Positions 28,181-36,429 are shown, numbered from the stretch's first letter. The stretch is 64,000 nt of DNA from Ideonella sp. (GCF_016702655.1 NZ_JADJDO010000003.1:186001-250000), one strand, 5' to 3'. Notes: generated by a model from the letters alone, not told the origin. Program-made: numbers and translations.

Positions 28181-28762
28181 ATGACCGCCTCGTCCTCGAT
28201 CAATCTGACCAATCAGTTCCTGATTGCGATGCCCGGAATGGCTAACGAGACCTTTGCCGGGGCCGTGGTCTACCTGTGCGAGCACACCGACAAGGGCGCG
28301 CTCGGGCTGGTGATCAACAAGCCGATCGACATCAAGCTCAAGAACCTGTTCGAGAAGGTCGAGCTGTCGCTGGACCGCGAGGACCTGGCCGAGGCGCCGG
28401 TGTACTTCGGCGGGCCGGTCCAGACCGAACGCGGTTTCGTGCTGCACGAAAGCCAGGCCGGCGACGGCGGGCACTACAACTCCACCCTCACCATCCCCGG
28501 CGGGCTCGAGATGACGACCAGCAAGGACGTGCTGGAGGCCCTGTCCAAGGGCAGTGGCCCCAAGCGCGTGCTCGTGACGCTCGGCTACAGCGGTTGGGGC
28601 GCCGGGCAGCTCGAGGACGAAATGAGCCGCAACGACTGGATCAACGTCGGCGCCGCGCCCGAGATCATCTTCAACACGCCGGTCGAGCAGCGCTACGAGC
28701 GTGCGCTGTCGCTGCTCGGCATCGACCCGCGCATGCTGAGCCAGGAGGCGGGGCACGCATGA
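28181..28762 (+). CDS. algH: UPF0301 YqgE/AlgH family protein
   Basis: Protein of 193 aa with the family opening NLTNQFLIAMPGMANETFAG, followed by CEHTDKGALGLVINKP, VYFGGPVQTERGFVLH and LVTLGYSGWGAGQLEDE. It is a soluble conserved protein; in Pseudomonas AlgH affects alginate genes, but its biochemical role is unsettled. It opens a cluster with ruvX, pyrR and pyrB that is conserved in beta- and gammaproteobacteria. Confidence 0.94.
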   Translation: MTASSSINLTNQFLIAMPGMANETFAGAVVYLCEHTDKGALGLVINKPIDIKLKNLFEKVELSLDREDLAEAPVYFGGPVQTERGFVLHESQAGDGGHYNSTLTIPGGLEMTTSKDVLEALSKGSGPKRVLVTLGYSGWGAGQLEDEMSRNDWINVGAAPEIIFNTPVEQRYERALSLLGIDPRMLSQEAGHA

Positions 28763-28841
28763 TCGGGACGCGCGACCGTGCCTGCGCACGGGCGTGCGCC
28801 CGAGCATGGGCGTCGCGTCTCGCGACGCGCGTGCTGCAAGC

Positions 28842-29252
28842 ATGATGAGCCAAGCGGCGCCTGCAGCCCTTGGCTCATTTCTCGCTTTCGACTTCGGAAC
28901 CCGCCGCGTCGGCGTTGCGACCGGCAACATGCTGACGAAGACCGCTACGCCGCTGCGAACGCTCGCCGTCGAAGGCGAGGCGCGCTCGGATGCCATCGCC
29001 GCGCTGATCGCCGAGTGGCAGCCCGATGCGCTCGTCGTTGGCGTGCCCCGGCACCCGGACGGCGCGGCGCACGAGAACACGCGCCGCGCGCAGCGCTTCG
29101 CGCGCCAGTTGCAGACGCGCTTTCGTCTGCCGGTGCACGAGGTCGACGAGCGCTATTCGACCGTCGAGGCGCAAGCCGGCGGCGCGCGCGACCTCGACGC
29201 CGCTTCGGCGGCGATCATCCTCGAGCAATTCCTGCGCGCGCAAGCCGGATGA
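28842..29252 (+). CDS. ruvX: Holliday junction resolvase-like pre-16S rRNA nuclease YqgF
   Basis: Protein of 136 aa. The RNase H-like fold shows AFDFGTRRVGVATGN, a central VVGVPRHPDGAAHENTRR and the acidic VDERYSTVEAQA, matching YqgF/RuvX, which trims the 5' end of 16S rRNA. Two adjacent ATGs (28842 and 28845) could serve. A longer frame from 28794 adds low-quality sequence. The stop overlaps the pyrR start (ATGA). Confidence 0.92.
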   Translation: MMSQAAPAALGSFLAFDFGTRRVGVATGNMLTKTATPLRTLAVEGEARSDAIAALIAEWQPDALVVGVPRHPDGAAHENTRRAQRFARQLQTRFRLPVHEVDERYSTVEAQAGGARDLDAASAAIILEQFLRAQAG

Positions 29253-29758
29253 GCCAACTGCATCTCGACGCCGAAGCGCTTTACGCCGACCTGCTGGCCG
29301 GCGTGCGGCCGCTGCTGCAGCCCGGCACGCAGCTGGTCGGCATCTGGTCGGGCGGGGCCTGGCTCGCCGAAAGGCTGCAGCGCGACCTCAACCGCCCGGG
29401 CGAGCCGGGCGTGATCTCGAGCACGCTGCACCGCGACGACTTCGGCTCGCGCGGGCTGGCCGCCGGCGCCGACGCGACCCGGCTGCCCTTCGACGTTGCC
29501 GGCAGCGACATCCTGCTCGTCGACGATGTGCTCTACACCGGGCGCACGATCCGCGCCGTGATCAACGAGCTCTACGACTTCGGCCGCCCGGCGCGGGTGC
29601 AGCTCGCGGTGCTCGTCGATCGCGGTGGGCGCGAACTGCCGATCGCCGCGGCCTGCTCGGCGGCGCGCATCACGCTGCCGCGCGAGCAGCGGCTGGCGCT
29701 CGCGCGCAGCGCCTCGGGCGCGTTCAGCTTCGAGATCGAGACGACGGGCGCGCGCTGA
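29249..29758 (+). CDS. pyrR: PyrR bifunctional regulator/uracil phosphoribosyltransferase
   Basis: Protein of 169 aa. The PRPP-binding motif DILLVDDVLYTGRTIRAVIN is intact, and LVGIWSGGAWLAERL and VQLAVLVDRGGRELPI fit PyrR. In Gram-positives PyrR regulates by RNA binding; in proteobacteria its role is less clear. It is coupled to ruvX by a 4-base overlap and to pyrB by a 1-base overlap. Confidence 0.92.
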   Translation: MSQLHLDAEALYADLLAGVRPLLQPGTQLVGIWSGGAWLAERLQRDLNRPGEPGVISSTLHRDDFGSRGLAAGADATRLPFDVAGSDILLVDDVLYTGRTIRAVINELYDFGRPARVQLAVLVDRGGRELPIAAACSAARITLPREQRLALARSASGAFSFEIETTGAR

Positions 29759-30720
29759 TGCTCGACCGCCGCAATCCCCAGCTCAACGCCCACGGCGAGC
29801 TCGTCCATCTGCTCTCGATCGAGGGCCTGCCGCGCGCGGTGATCGAGCACATCCTCGATACCGCGGGCACCTTCCTCGCCGTCAACGACCGCGACGTGAA
29901 GAAGGTGCCGCTGCTGCGCGGCAAGAGCGTCTTCAACCTCTTCTTCGAGAACAGCACGCGCACCCGCACGACCTTCGAGATCGCCGCCAAGCGGCTGTCG
30001 GCCGACGTTATCAACCTCGACATCGCGCGTTCGAGCACGGCCAAGGGCGAGAGCCTGCTCGACACGATCGCCAACCTGTCGGCGATGCATGCCGACATGT
30101 TCGTCGTTCGCCATGGCGAGAGCGGCGCGCCCTACCTGATCGCGCAGCACTGCGCGCCGCACGTGCACGTGGTCAATGCCGGCGACGGGCGCCACGCGCA
30201 CCCGACGCAGGGGCTGCTCGACATGTACACCATCCGCCACTACAAGAAGGACTTTCGCGAGCTCACGGTGGCCATCGTCGGCGACCTCGTGCATTCGCGC
30301 GTCGCGCGCTCCGACATCCACGCGCTGACCACGCTCGGCGTGCCCGAGGTGCGCGCGGTCGGCCCGAAGACGCTCGTGCCGGGCGACATGGCCGCGATGG
30401 GCGTGCGCGTCTGCCACGACATGGCCGAGGGCGTGCGCGGCGCCGACGTGATCATCATGCTGCGCCTGCAGAACGAGCGCATGAGCGGCGCGATGCTGCC
30501 GAGCGCCGACGAGTTCGCCAAGAGCTACGGCCTCACCCCCGACAAGCTTGCGCTCGCCCGGCCGGACGCGATCGTGATGCACCCGGGGCCGATCAACCGC
30601 GGCGTCGAGATCGACTCGGCGGTCGCCGACGGCGGCCAGAGCGTGATCCTGCCCCAGGTGACCTTCGGCATCGCGGTGCGGATGGCGGTGATGAGCATCA
30701 TCGCGGGGAACTCGGCGTGA
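29758..30720 (+). CDS. pyrB: aspartate carbamoyltransferase catalytic subunit
   Basis: Protein of 320 aa. It condenses carbamoyl phosphate with aspartate in pyrimidine synthesis. The carbamoyl-phosphate site FFENSTRTRTTFEIAAKRL, the SSTAKGESLLDT loop, DGRHAHPTQGLLDMYT and VMHPGPINRGVEID are all present. No pyrI regulatory gene is nearby. Instead it is followed, with a 4-base overlap, by a dihydroorotase-like gene lacking zinc ligands, as in the Pseudomonas-type PyrB-PyrC' complex. Confidence 0.97.
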   Translation: MLDRRNPQLNAHGELVHLLSIEGLPRAVIEHILDTAGTFLAVNDRDVKKVPLLRGKSVFNLFFENSTRTRTTFEIAAKRLSADVINLDIARSSTAKGESLLDTIANLSAMHADMFVVRHGESGAPYLIAQHCAPHVHVVNAGDGRHAHPTQGLLDMYTIRHYKKDFRELTVAIVGDLVHSRVARSDIHALTTLGVPEVRAVGPKTLVPGDMAAMGVRVCHDMAEGVRGADVIIMLRLQNERMSGAMLPSADEFAKSYGLTPDKLALARPDAIVMHPGPINRGVEIDSAVADGGQSVILPQVTFGIAVRMAVMSIIAGNSA

Positions 30721-32030
30721 GGATCCTGATCACCGGTGGGCGCATCGTCGATCCGGCGACCGGGCTCGACGCGGTGGGCGACGTCGCGATCGCCGGCGGG
30801 CGCATCGTCGCCATCGGCCACGCGCCGGCCGAGTTCGACGCCGAGCGCCGCATCGACGCCGCGGGCTGCGTCGTCGCGCCGGGCCTCGTCGACCTTGCCG
30901 CGCGGCTGCGCGAGCCCGGGCACGAGCACGAGGGCATGCTCGAGAGCGAGTTGAAAGCCGCTGCCGCCGGCGGCGTGACGAGTCTCGTCTGTCCGCCCGA
31001 CACCGATCCGGTGCTCGACGAGCCGGGCCTCGTGGAGATGCTCAAGCTGCGCGCCAGGAAGCTCAGCCGCTGCCGGCTGTTCCCGCTCGGCGCGCTGACG
31101 CGCGGCCTGGCGGGCGAGTCGCTGACCGAAATGGTCGAGCTCGCCGAGGCCGGCTGCGTCGGTTTCTCGCAGGCCGAGGTCGCGGTGCGCGACACGCTGG
31201 TCCTGCAGCGCGCGTTGCAGTACGCGGCAACTTTCGGCTTCACGGTCTGGCTGCGGCCGCAGGACCCCTGGCTCGGTGGCGGCGTTGCGGCCAAGGGCGC
31301 GCTCGCAACGCGGCTCGGGCTTTCGGGCGTGCCGGCGAGCGCCGAGACGATCGCGCTGCACACCGTTTTCGAGCTGCAGCGCGAGATCGGCGCCCGCGTC
31401 CACCTGTGCCGCCTGTCGAGCGCCGCCGGCGTCGCGCTGCTGCGCGCGGCCAAGGCCGAGGGCCTGCCGGTGACGGCCGACGTGAGCATCAACTCGCTGC
31501 ACCTGACCGACCTCGACATCGGCTACTTCAACCCCGCGATGCGCCTCGTGCCGCCGCCGCGCCAGCAGCGCGACCGCGACGCGCTACGCGCCGCGCTCGG
31601 CGACGGCACGCTCGACGCGCTGGTCAGCGACCACAATCCGGTCGGCGCCGACGAGAAGAACCTGCCCTTTGCCGAGGCCGTGCCGGGCGCGACCGGCCTC
31701 GAACTGCTGCTCGGCCTGGCGCTGAAGTGGGGTGAGGACAGCGGCGCCGGCCTCGCGCGCGCGCTCGCCGTCGTCACCCACGAGCCGGTGCGCGTGCTCG
31801 GCGATGCGCTCGGTTCGCTGTCGGCGAGCGCCGGGCGGCTCGTCGCCGGCGGCGTGGCCGACATCTGCGTCTTCGACCCGGCCGCGCGCTGGCCGGTGCG
31901 ACCGGCCGAACTGCGCAGCCAGGGCCGCCACACGCCGTTCGCTTTCGACGCGAGTGCGATGGAGCTCCCCGGCGCGGTGCGCTACACGCTCGTTGCCGGC
32001 CAGATCGCGCATGCCGCCGCCGGACCCTGA
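30717..32030 (+). CDS. pyrC': inactive dihydroorotase-like subunit PyrC'
   Basis: Protein of 437 aa starting at GTG (GTGA overlap with pyrB). The amidohydrolase fold is clear (MRILITGGRIVDPATG, VVAPGLVDLAARLREPG, LVSDHNPVGADEKNLPF). Active dihydroorotases read D-L-H-x-H-x-R at this point; here it is DLAARLREPG, so both zinc histidines are replaced (A61 and R63). The usual ICHVST-type segment is HLCRLSS. In Pseudomonas such PyrC' subunits are catalytically silent but needed to assemble aspartate carbamoyltransferase. A true pyrC should lie elsewhere in the genome. Confidence 0.88.
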   Translation: MRILITGGRIVDPATGLDAVGDVAIAGGRIVAIGHAPAEFDAERRIDAAGCVVAPGLVDLAARLREPGHEHEGMLESELKAAAAGGVTSLVCPPDTDPVLDEPGLVEMLKLRARKLSRCRLFPLGALTRGLAGESLTEMVELAEAGCVGFSQAEVAVRDTLVLQRALQYAATFGFTVWLRPQDPWLGGGVAAKGALATRLGLSGVPASAETIALHTVFELQREIGARVHLCRLSSAAGVALLRAAKAEGLPVTADVSINSLHLTDLDIGYFNPAMRLVPPPRQQRDRDALRAALGDGTLDALVSDHNPVGADEKNLPFAEAVPGATGLELLLGLALKWGEDSGAGLARALAVVTHEPVRVLGDALGSLSASAGRLVAGGVADICVFDPAARWPVRPAELRSQGRHTPFAFDASAMELPGAVRYTLVAGQIAHAAAGP

Positions 32031-32040
32031 TGGCAGAGAA

Positions 32041-32087
32041 GCTGTGAACGGACCCCTCGGCGCGAGTGCGATGGGTCCGTTCACAGC
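32041..32087. repeat. perfect 15-bp inverted repeat over the plsC start
   Basis: Arms GCTGTGAACGGACCC (32041-32055) and GGGTCCGTTCACAGC (32073-32087) enclose a 17-base loop containing CGCGAGTGCGAT. The loop motif and CTGTGAA arm recur in the hairpin at 45436-45489, so the two look like one family. The ATG proposed for plsC lies at the loop-stem junction. Confidence 0.75.
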
Positions 32088-32871
32088 ATCCGAAGCAGCC
32101 GAATCGCCGGCGCAGCCGGCGCCGCCCACGCTTGCGCGGCGCGTGCGCGCGCTGTGGCGCATCGCGCGTTCGGGCGTGCACATGGTCTACGGCCTGCTGC
32201 TCGTGACGCTGTTCTTCGGCCGCTCCGCCAACGATGGCGCGCTGCGCATGCGCCACGCCCAGCGCTGGGCGGCGGGCTTCCTGCGCGTGCTCGGCGTGCG
32301 CGTCGAGGCGCGCGGCACGCCGCGGCCGGGCGCGAAGCTGATCGTCGCCAACCATGTGTCGTGGCTCGACATCCTGGTCATCGATGCGGTCGTTCCGGCG
32401 CGCTTCGTCTCCAAGGCCGAGGTGCGGCACTGGCCGCTGTTCGGGCGCCTGGCGGTCGCCGTGAACACGCTCTTCATCGAGCGCGACCGGACGCGCGACG
32501 CGCTGCGCGTGGTGCACCAGATCGCCGAGGCGCTGCGCGCGGGCGACACGGTGGCGGTCTTCCCCGAGGGCACGACCGCGGACGGACGCACCTTGCTGCC
32601 CTTCCACGCCAACCTGCTGCAGGCCGCGATCGCGACCGCGACGCCGGTGCAGCCGGTCGCGCTGCGCTTCGCGGACGCGGCCCACGCGCGCAGCCCGGCG
32701 ATCGAGTTCGTCGGCGAGATGACCATGCTGCAAAGCGTCTGGGCGATCGCTTGTGCGCAAGGCCTGTGCGCGCAGGTCGAGGTGCTGCCCGCGCAGTCGG
32801 TCGCGCACGCCGACCGGCGCCGGCTCGCCGAGCGGCTGCGCGAGGAGATCGGCGCCGCTATCGAGGCGTAG
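32071..32871 (+). CDS. plsC: 1-acyl-sn-glycerol-3-phosphate acyltransferase
   Basis: Protein of about 266 aa. It acylates lysophosphatidic acid in phospholipid synthesis. ANHVSWLDILVIDAVV carries the catalytic histidine and aspartate (HX4D), FVSKAEVRHWPLFGRL and TLFIERDRTRDAL follow, and VFPEGTTADGRTLLPFHANL is the substrate motif. An N-terminal helix HMVYGLLLVTLFFG anchors it. The start is uncertain because the 5' end lies in a hairpin repeat; ATG 32071 or an in-frame GTG at 32044 are possible. Its last 14 bases overlap the end of convergent gpmA. Confidence 0.88.
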   Translation: MGPFTASEAAESPAQPAPPTLARRVRALWRIARSGVHMVYGLLLVTLFFGRSANDGALRMRHAQRWAAGFLRVLGVRVEARGTPRPGAKLIVANHVSWLDILVIDAVVPARFVSKAEVRHWPLFGRLAVAVNTLFIERDRTRDALRVVHQIAEALRAGDTVAVFPEGTTADGRTLLPFHANLLQAAIATATPVQPVALRFADAAHARSPAIEFVGEMTMLQSVWAIACAQGLCAQVEVLPAQSVAHADRRRLAERLREEIGAAIEA

Positions 32872-33613
32872 CCGCCTTGCCCTGGCTCGCCACCGCTGCC
32901 GCGGCCCTGGCCACGGCTTCGGCATCGCCGAGGTAATAGCTCCTGATTGGCTTGAGCCCGGCGTCGAGTTCGTAGACGAGCGGGATGCCGTTGGGGATGT
33001 TCAGGCCGACGATGGCGTCGTCGGAGATGCCATCGAGGTATTTGACGAGCGCGCGCATGCTGTTGCCGTGCGCCGAGACGACGACGCGCTGGCCGGCGCG
33101 GACGGCCGGCGCGAGCTGTTCGTGCCAGAACGGTAGCACGCGCGCGACGGTGTCCTTCAGGCACTCGGTGAGCGGCACCTGGCCCGGCGCCAGCCCCGCG
33201 TAGCGCCGGTCGCCCCGTTCGCTGCGTGGGTCGTCGGCCTTAAGCGCCGGCGGCGGCGTGTCGTAGCTGCGACGCCAGACGAGGACCTGCTCGTCGCCGT
33301 ACTCGCGCGCCGTCTCGGCCTTGTTCAGCCCCTGCAGCGCGCCGTAGTGGCGCTCGTTCAGGCGCCAGTCGTTGACGACCGGCAGCCAGGTGCGGTCGAG
33401 TTCGTCGAGCGCATGCCACAGGGTCCAGATCGCGCGCTTGAGCACCGACGTGAAGGCGAGGTCGAAGTCGTAGCCCTCGGCCTTGAGCAGCCGCCCGGCC
33501 TGCTGCGCCTGGGCGACGCCGGTGGCGGTGAGCGCGACGTCGGTCCAGCCGGTGAAGCGGTTGTCGAGGTTCCAGGTCGATTCGCCGTGGCGGATCAGGA
33601 CGAGCTTGTGCAT
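32858..33613 (-). CDS. gpmA: 2,3-bisphosphoglycerate-dependent phosphoglycerate mutase
   Basis: Protein of 251 aa. It interconverts 3- and 2-phosphoglycerate in glycolysis. The phosphohistidine motif LVLIRHGESTWNLDNRFTGW, NERHYGALQGLNKAET, and the second catalytic histidine in VVSAHGNSMRALVKYL are all present. An Ala-rich tail is slightly longer than usual. Its start faces the rhodanese operon across 175 bases that contain a repeat. Confidence 0.96.
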   Translation of the reverse strand: MHKLVLIRHGESTWNLDNRFTGWTDVALTATGVAQAQQAGRLLKAEGYDFDLAFTSVLKRAIWTLWHALDELDRTWLPVVNDWRLNERHYGALQGLNKAETAREYGDEQVLVWRRSYDTPPPALKADDPRSERGDRRYAGLAPGQVPLTECLKDTVARVLPFWHEQLAPAVRAGQRVVVSAHGNSMRALVKYLDGISDDAIVGLNIPNGIPLVYELDAGLKPIRSYYLGDAEAVARAAAAVASQGKAATPR

Positions 33614-33615
33614 GT

Positions 33616-33690
33616 CAGTACCGCCCGGCCGTTCCGAAGGTACTGAGCGCCCCCTCGGGGGGCAGCGAGCGAAGTGAGCTTGGGGGCAGT
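33616..33690. repeat. hairpin repeat in the gpmA-rhodanese divergent gap
   Basis: A 7-bp stem CAGTACC/GGTACTG (33616-33622 with 33639-33645) is followed by CCCCCTCGGGGGGCAGCGA and then GCGAAGTGAGCTTGGGGG. The second part is nearly identical to 10729-10763. Confidence 0.65.
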
Positions 33691-33741
33691 TTCATTTGAG
33701 GGCTTCGGCGCGGGTCGGGCGCGGTCAAAAGCTGGGAATTT

Positions 33742-33747
33742 TATAAT
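33742..33747 (+). promoter_or_regulatory. TATAAT -10 box for the rhodanese-grxC genes
   Basis: A perfect TATAAT stands 41 bases before the rhodanese GTG, within an AT-rich spot (GGGAATTTTATAAT). No good -35 is visible 16-18 bases upstream. Confidence 0.5.
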
Positions 33748-33788
33748 CCGCGACCGAAGCGCCTTCGCGCCGGACCCGGACCGCCCTC

Positions 33789-34211
33789 GTGAATCTCCTG
33801 AACTTCCTCGTCGATCAATGGCTGCTGGTGCTCGCCGCCGTCACCTCGGGCGCCTTCCTGTTCTGGCCCGTGCTCAGCCGCGGCACGCACGGCGGCAAGG
33901 TCACCGCGACCGAGGCGGTGCGCCTGATCAACCGCGAGAAGGCGGTGCTGATCGACGTCTGCGAGCCGGCGGAGTACGCCGCCGGTCATGCCGCCGGGTC
34001 GCGCAGCGTGCCGCTCGGCGCGCTCGAGACCTCGACGGCCCTGCCCAAGAACAAGGCCCTGCCGGTGGTCGTCGTCTGCGCGTCGGGAGCGCGCGCGACG
34101 CGCGCCGTGGCGATCCTGAAGAAGCTCGGTTTCGAGAACGCGCGTGCCCTCGCCGGCGGCCTGGCCGCGTGGCGCGAGGCCAACCTGCCGCTCGAGAAGT
34201 CGGCCTCCTGA
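33789..34211 (+). CDS. membrane-anchored rhodanese-like sulfurtransferase
   Basis: Protein of 140 aa, GTG start. One N-terminal helix (about residues 9-28) precedes a rhodanese domain: VTATEAVRLINREKAVLIDV, AEYAAGHAAGSRSVPLGAL, and the active-site loop VVVVCASGARATRAV with C97. GGLAAWREANLP closes the fold. In Burkholderiales this gene regularly precedes grxC-secB-gpsA, as here. The physiological sulfur donor is unknown. Confidence 0.93.
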   Translation: MNLLNFLVDQWLLVLAAVTSGAFLFWPVLSRGTHGGKVTATEAVRLINREKAVLIDVCEPAEYAAGHAAGSRSVPLGALETSTALPKNKALPVVVVCASGARATRAVAILKKLGFENARALAGGLAAWREANLPLEKSAS

Positions 34212-34231
34212 ACGATTGCGGCCGCCCGATC

Positions 34232-34492
34232 ATGCAGACCGTCCGGATGTACACGAGCCTGACCTGCCCCTACTGCGTGCAGGCCAAGAACCTGCTGCAA
34301 CAGCGCGGCGTGACCGAGATCGAGGAGGTGCGCATCGACCTGCACCCGGCCGAGCGCGACGCGATGGTGCGTCTGACCGGGCGGCGCAGCGTGCCGCAGA
34401 TCTTCATCGGCGCGACGCATGTCGGGGGCTGCGACGATCTGATTGCGCTCGACCGGCGCGGCGGGTTGCTGCCACTGCTCGCAGCGACCTGA
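34232..34492 (+). CDS. grxC: glutaredoxin 3
   Basis: Protein of 86 aa. It reduces disulfides at the expense of glutathione. The redox motif is CPYC (C12, C15) in YTSLTCPYCVQAKNLL. The cis-proline segment RRSVPQIFIGATHVGGCDDL follows. It lies 20 bases after the rhodanese gene and ahead of secB, but a 400-base repeat array separates it from secB. Confidence 0.96.
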   Translation: MQTVRMYTSLTCPYCVQAKNLLQQRGVTEIEEVRIDLHPAERDAMVRLTGRRSVPQIFIGATHVGGCDDLIALDRRGGLLPLLAAT

Positions 34493-34497
34493 GTGAC

Positions 34498-34810
34498 GAC
34501 ACCCCGCTCGCCGGGTACGGCGAGCGACCCTCCGAGAGGGTCGGGCCTTGCTTGGGGCGGCCCGGCGCGGCGGCCCGGCATGGCGACACCCCGCTCGCCG
34601 GGTCCGGCGAGCGACCCTCCGGGTCGGGCCTTGCGGGCGGCCGGCGCGGCGGCCCGGCATGACGACACCCCGCTCGCCGAGTCCGGCGAGCGACCCTCGA
34701 GGGTCGGCCCGGGGCCGGCGCGGGCGGCGACACCCCGCTCGCCGAGTGCGGCGAGCGACCCTCCGAGAGGGTCGGGCCTTGCTTGGGGCGGCCCGGCGCG
34801 GCGGCCCTGA
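34498..34810. repeat. four tandem copies of a hairpin-bearing intergenic repeat
   Basis: Units begin at 34498, 34585, 34664 and 34729 (87, 79, 65 and about 82 bases). Each opens GACACCCCGCTCGCC and contains a perfect hairpin CGCTCGCC/GGCGAGCG. Units 1 and 4 add GACCCTC-CGA-GAGGGTC and are almost identical to each other; units 2 and 3 are shortened. The whole 400-base gap between grxC and secB is this array plus a short promoter region. There are no unique spacers, so it is not a CRISPR array. Confidence 0.85.
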
Positions 34811-34827
34811 GCCGGCCTTGGCTCGGC

Positions 34828-34833
34828 GATAAT
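34828..34833 (+). promoter_or_regulatory. GATAAT -10 box before secB
   Basis: GATAAT stands 59 bases before the secB ATG, just after the repeat array. The -35 region would fall in the last repeat unit and is not recognisable. Confidence 0.35.
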
Positions 34834-34892
34834 TCCCGGCTGCACTCGCGCCGTATCGGCTGCGGGGCCCGTCACCGAACCGAAAGACCGCC

Positions 34893-35372
34893 ATGGCCGA
34901 CGCCAATCCGAATCCCGTGTTCCAGATCCAGCGCATGTACCTGAAGGACCTGTCGCTCGAGCAGCCCAACTCGCCGCAGATCCTGCTCGAGCAGGTTCAG
35001 CCGCAAGTCGAGATCAACCTCGGCGTCGCGCCGACGCCCATTTCCGACGGCATCTACGAGATCTGCGTCACGGCCACCGTCACGACCAAGGTCAAGGACA
35101 AGACGCTGTTCCTGATCGAGGCCAAGCAGGCCGGCATCTTCGAGATCCGCAACATTCCGCAGGAGCAGATGCAGCCGATCATCGGCATCGCCTGCCCGCA
35201 GATCGTCTACCCCTACCTGCGCGCGATCGTCTCCGACATCTGCACCCGCGCCGGATTCCCGCCGGTGCTGCTCGCGGAAGTCAATTTCCAGGCCATGTAC
35301 GAGGCCCAGCAGCAGCAGAACGCCGCCGCGGCCAAGGGCGGCAACGGCGCGGGCATCATCACCTCGGCCTGA
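34893..35372 (+). CDS. secB: protein-export chaperone SecB
   Basis: Protein of 159 aa. It keeps preproteins unfolded and passes them to SecA. Family sequence is clear: VFQIQRMYLKDLSLEQPNSP, VEINLGVAPTPISDGIYEI, LIEAKQAGIFEIRNIP, and PYLRAIVSDICTRAGFPPVL, followed by LAEVNFQAMYEAQQQQ. It is 30 bases ahead of gpsA. Confidence 0.98.
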   Translation: MADANPNPVFQIQRMYLKDLSLEQPNSPQILLEQVQPQVEINLGVAPTPISDGIYEICVTATVTTKVKDKTLFLIEAKQAGIFEIRNIPQEQMQPIIGIACPQIVYPYLRAIVSDICTRAGFPPVLLAEVNFQAMYEAQQQQNAAAAKGGNGAGIITSA

Positions 35373-35402
35373 CCGGTTCCGAGGCCGGCCCGGCGCGCCG
35401 CG

Positions 35403-36398
35403 ATGAACATCGCGTTCCTGGGCGCGGGCGCCTGGGGTACGGCGCTGGCGGCGAGCGTCGCCGCGCGCCAGCCGGCGCTGCTCTGGGTGCGCGACGCCGC
35501 CCAGTGCGCGGCGATGCGTGCGACGCGCCGCAACGAACGCTACCTGCCCGGCATCGACCTGCCGCCCGCGCTCACGGTCACGGATGACTTCGACGCCGCG
35601 CTCGCCCATGCGCGCGGCGGCTTGGCGATCATCGCGACGCCGATGTCCGGCTTGGCTGCCACGCTCGAGCGCGTGCCCGAACGTGCGGCGCAAGCGCCCG
35701 GCCTGCTCTGGTTGTGCAAGGGCTTCGAGCAGGCGAGCGGGCGCCTCGCACATGAGGTGGCGCACGATGTGCGGCCGGCGCTGGCGCGCGTGGGCGTGCT
35801 GTCGGGGCCGAGCTTCGCGATCGAGGTCGCGCGCGGCCAGGCGACGGCGCTCGTCGTCGCGAGCCGCGACGCGTCGCTGCGGGAAGCCGCGGTCGCCGCG
35901 CTGCACGGCGATGCACTGCGCCTCTACACGAGCGACGACCTGATCGGCGTCGAGGTCGGCGGCGCGGTCAAGAACGTGCTCGCGATCGCGGTCGGCATCT
36001 GCGACGGGCTTGCGCTCGGCCTGAATGCGCGCGCCGCGCTCGTCACGCGCGGCCTGGCCGAGATGACGCGCCTGGGCGTTGCGCTTGGCGCGCGCGCCGA
36101 GACCTTCATGGGCTTGTCGGGCCTCGGTGACCTGGTGCTCACCGCGACCGGCGATCTGTCGCGCAATCGCCAGGTCGGGTTGATGCTGGCGCGCAGGCAG
36201 GCCTTGCCGCAGATCCTTCGGCAGCTCGGCCATGTTGCCGAAGGCGTGCTGTGCGCCGAGACCGTTCTCCAGCGCGCCCAGGCGCTCGGCGTCGAGATGC
36301 CGATCGCCGGCGCCGTGGTACAGGTGCTGCAGGGCCGGCTCACGCCCGAGCAGGCGCTCGCCGACCTGATGGGGCGCAGCGCACGCGCCGAACGCTGA
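35403..36398 (+). CDS. gpsA: glycerol-3-phosphate dehydrogenase [NAD(P)+]
   Basis: Protein of 331 aa. It reduces dihydroxyacetone phosphate to glycerol-3-phosphate for phospholipids. The N-terminal Rossmann loop is IAFLGAGAWGTALAASVA. SGPSFAIEVARGQATALV, GVEVGGAVKNVLAIAVGIC (with the catalytic lysine) and MGLSGLGDLVLTATGDLSRN follow. It ends the secB-gpsA pair. Confidence 0.97.
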   Translation: MNIAFLGAGAWGTALAASVAARQPALLWVRDAAQCAAMRATRRNERYLPGIDLPPALTVTDDFDAALAHARGGLAIIATPMSGLAATLERVPERAAQAPGLLWLCKGFEQASGRLAHEVAHDVRPALARVGVLSGPSFAIEVARGQATALVVASRDASLREAAVAALHGDALRLYTSDDLIGVEVGGAVKNVLAIAVGICDGLALGLNARAALVTRGLAEMTRLGVALGARAETFMGLSGLGDLVLTATGDLSRNRQVGLMLARRQALPQILRQLGHVAEGVLCAETVLQRAQALGVEMPIAGAVVQVLQGRLTPEQALADLMGRSARAER

Positions 36399-36429
36399 CC
36401 CACTCGCTCAACCAACGAAAGCCCGCGCC

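Noticed and set aside
32030..32047. Short frame MAEKL overlapping the pyrC' stop
   Set aside because: Five codons only; kept as evidence of a displaced start, not as a gene.
34498..34810. Possible CRISPR array
   Set aside because: Units vary in length and abut directly; there are no unique spacers of constant size and no cas genes.
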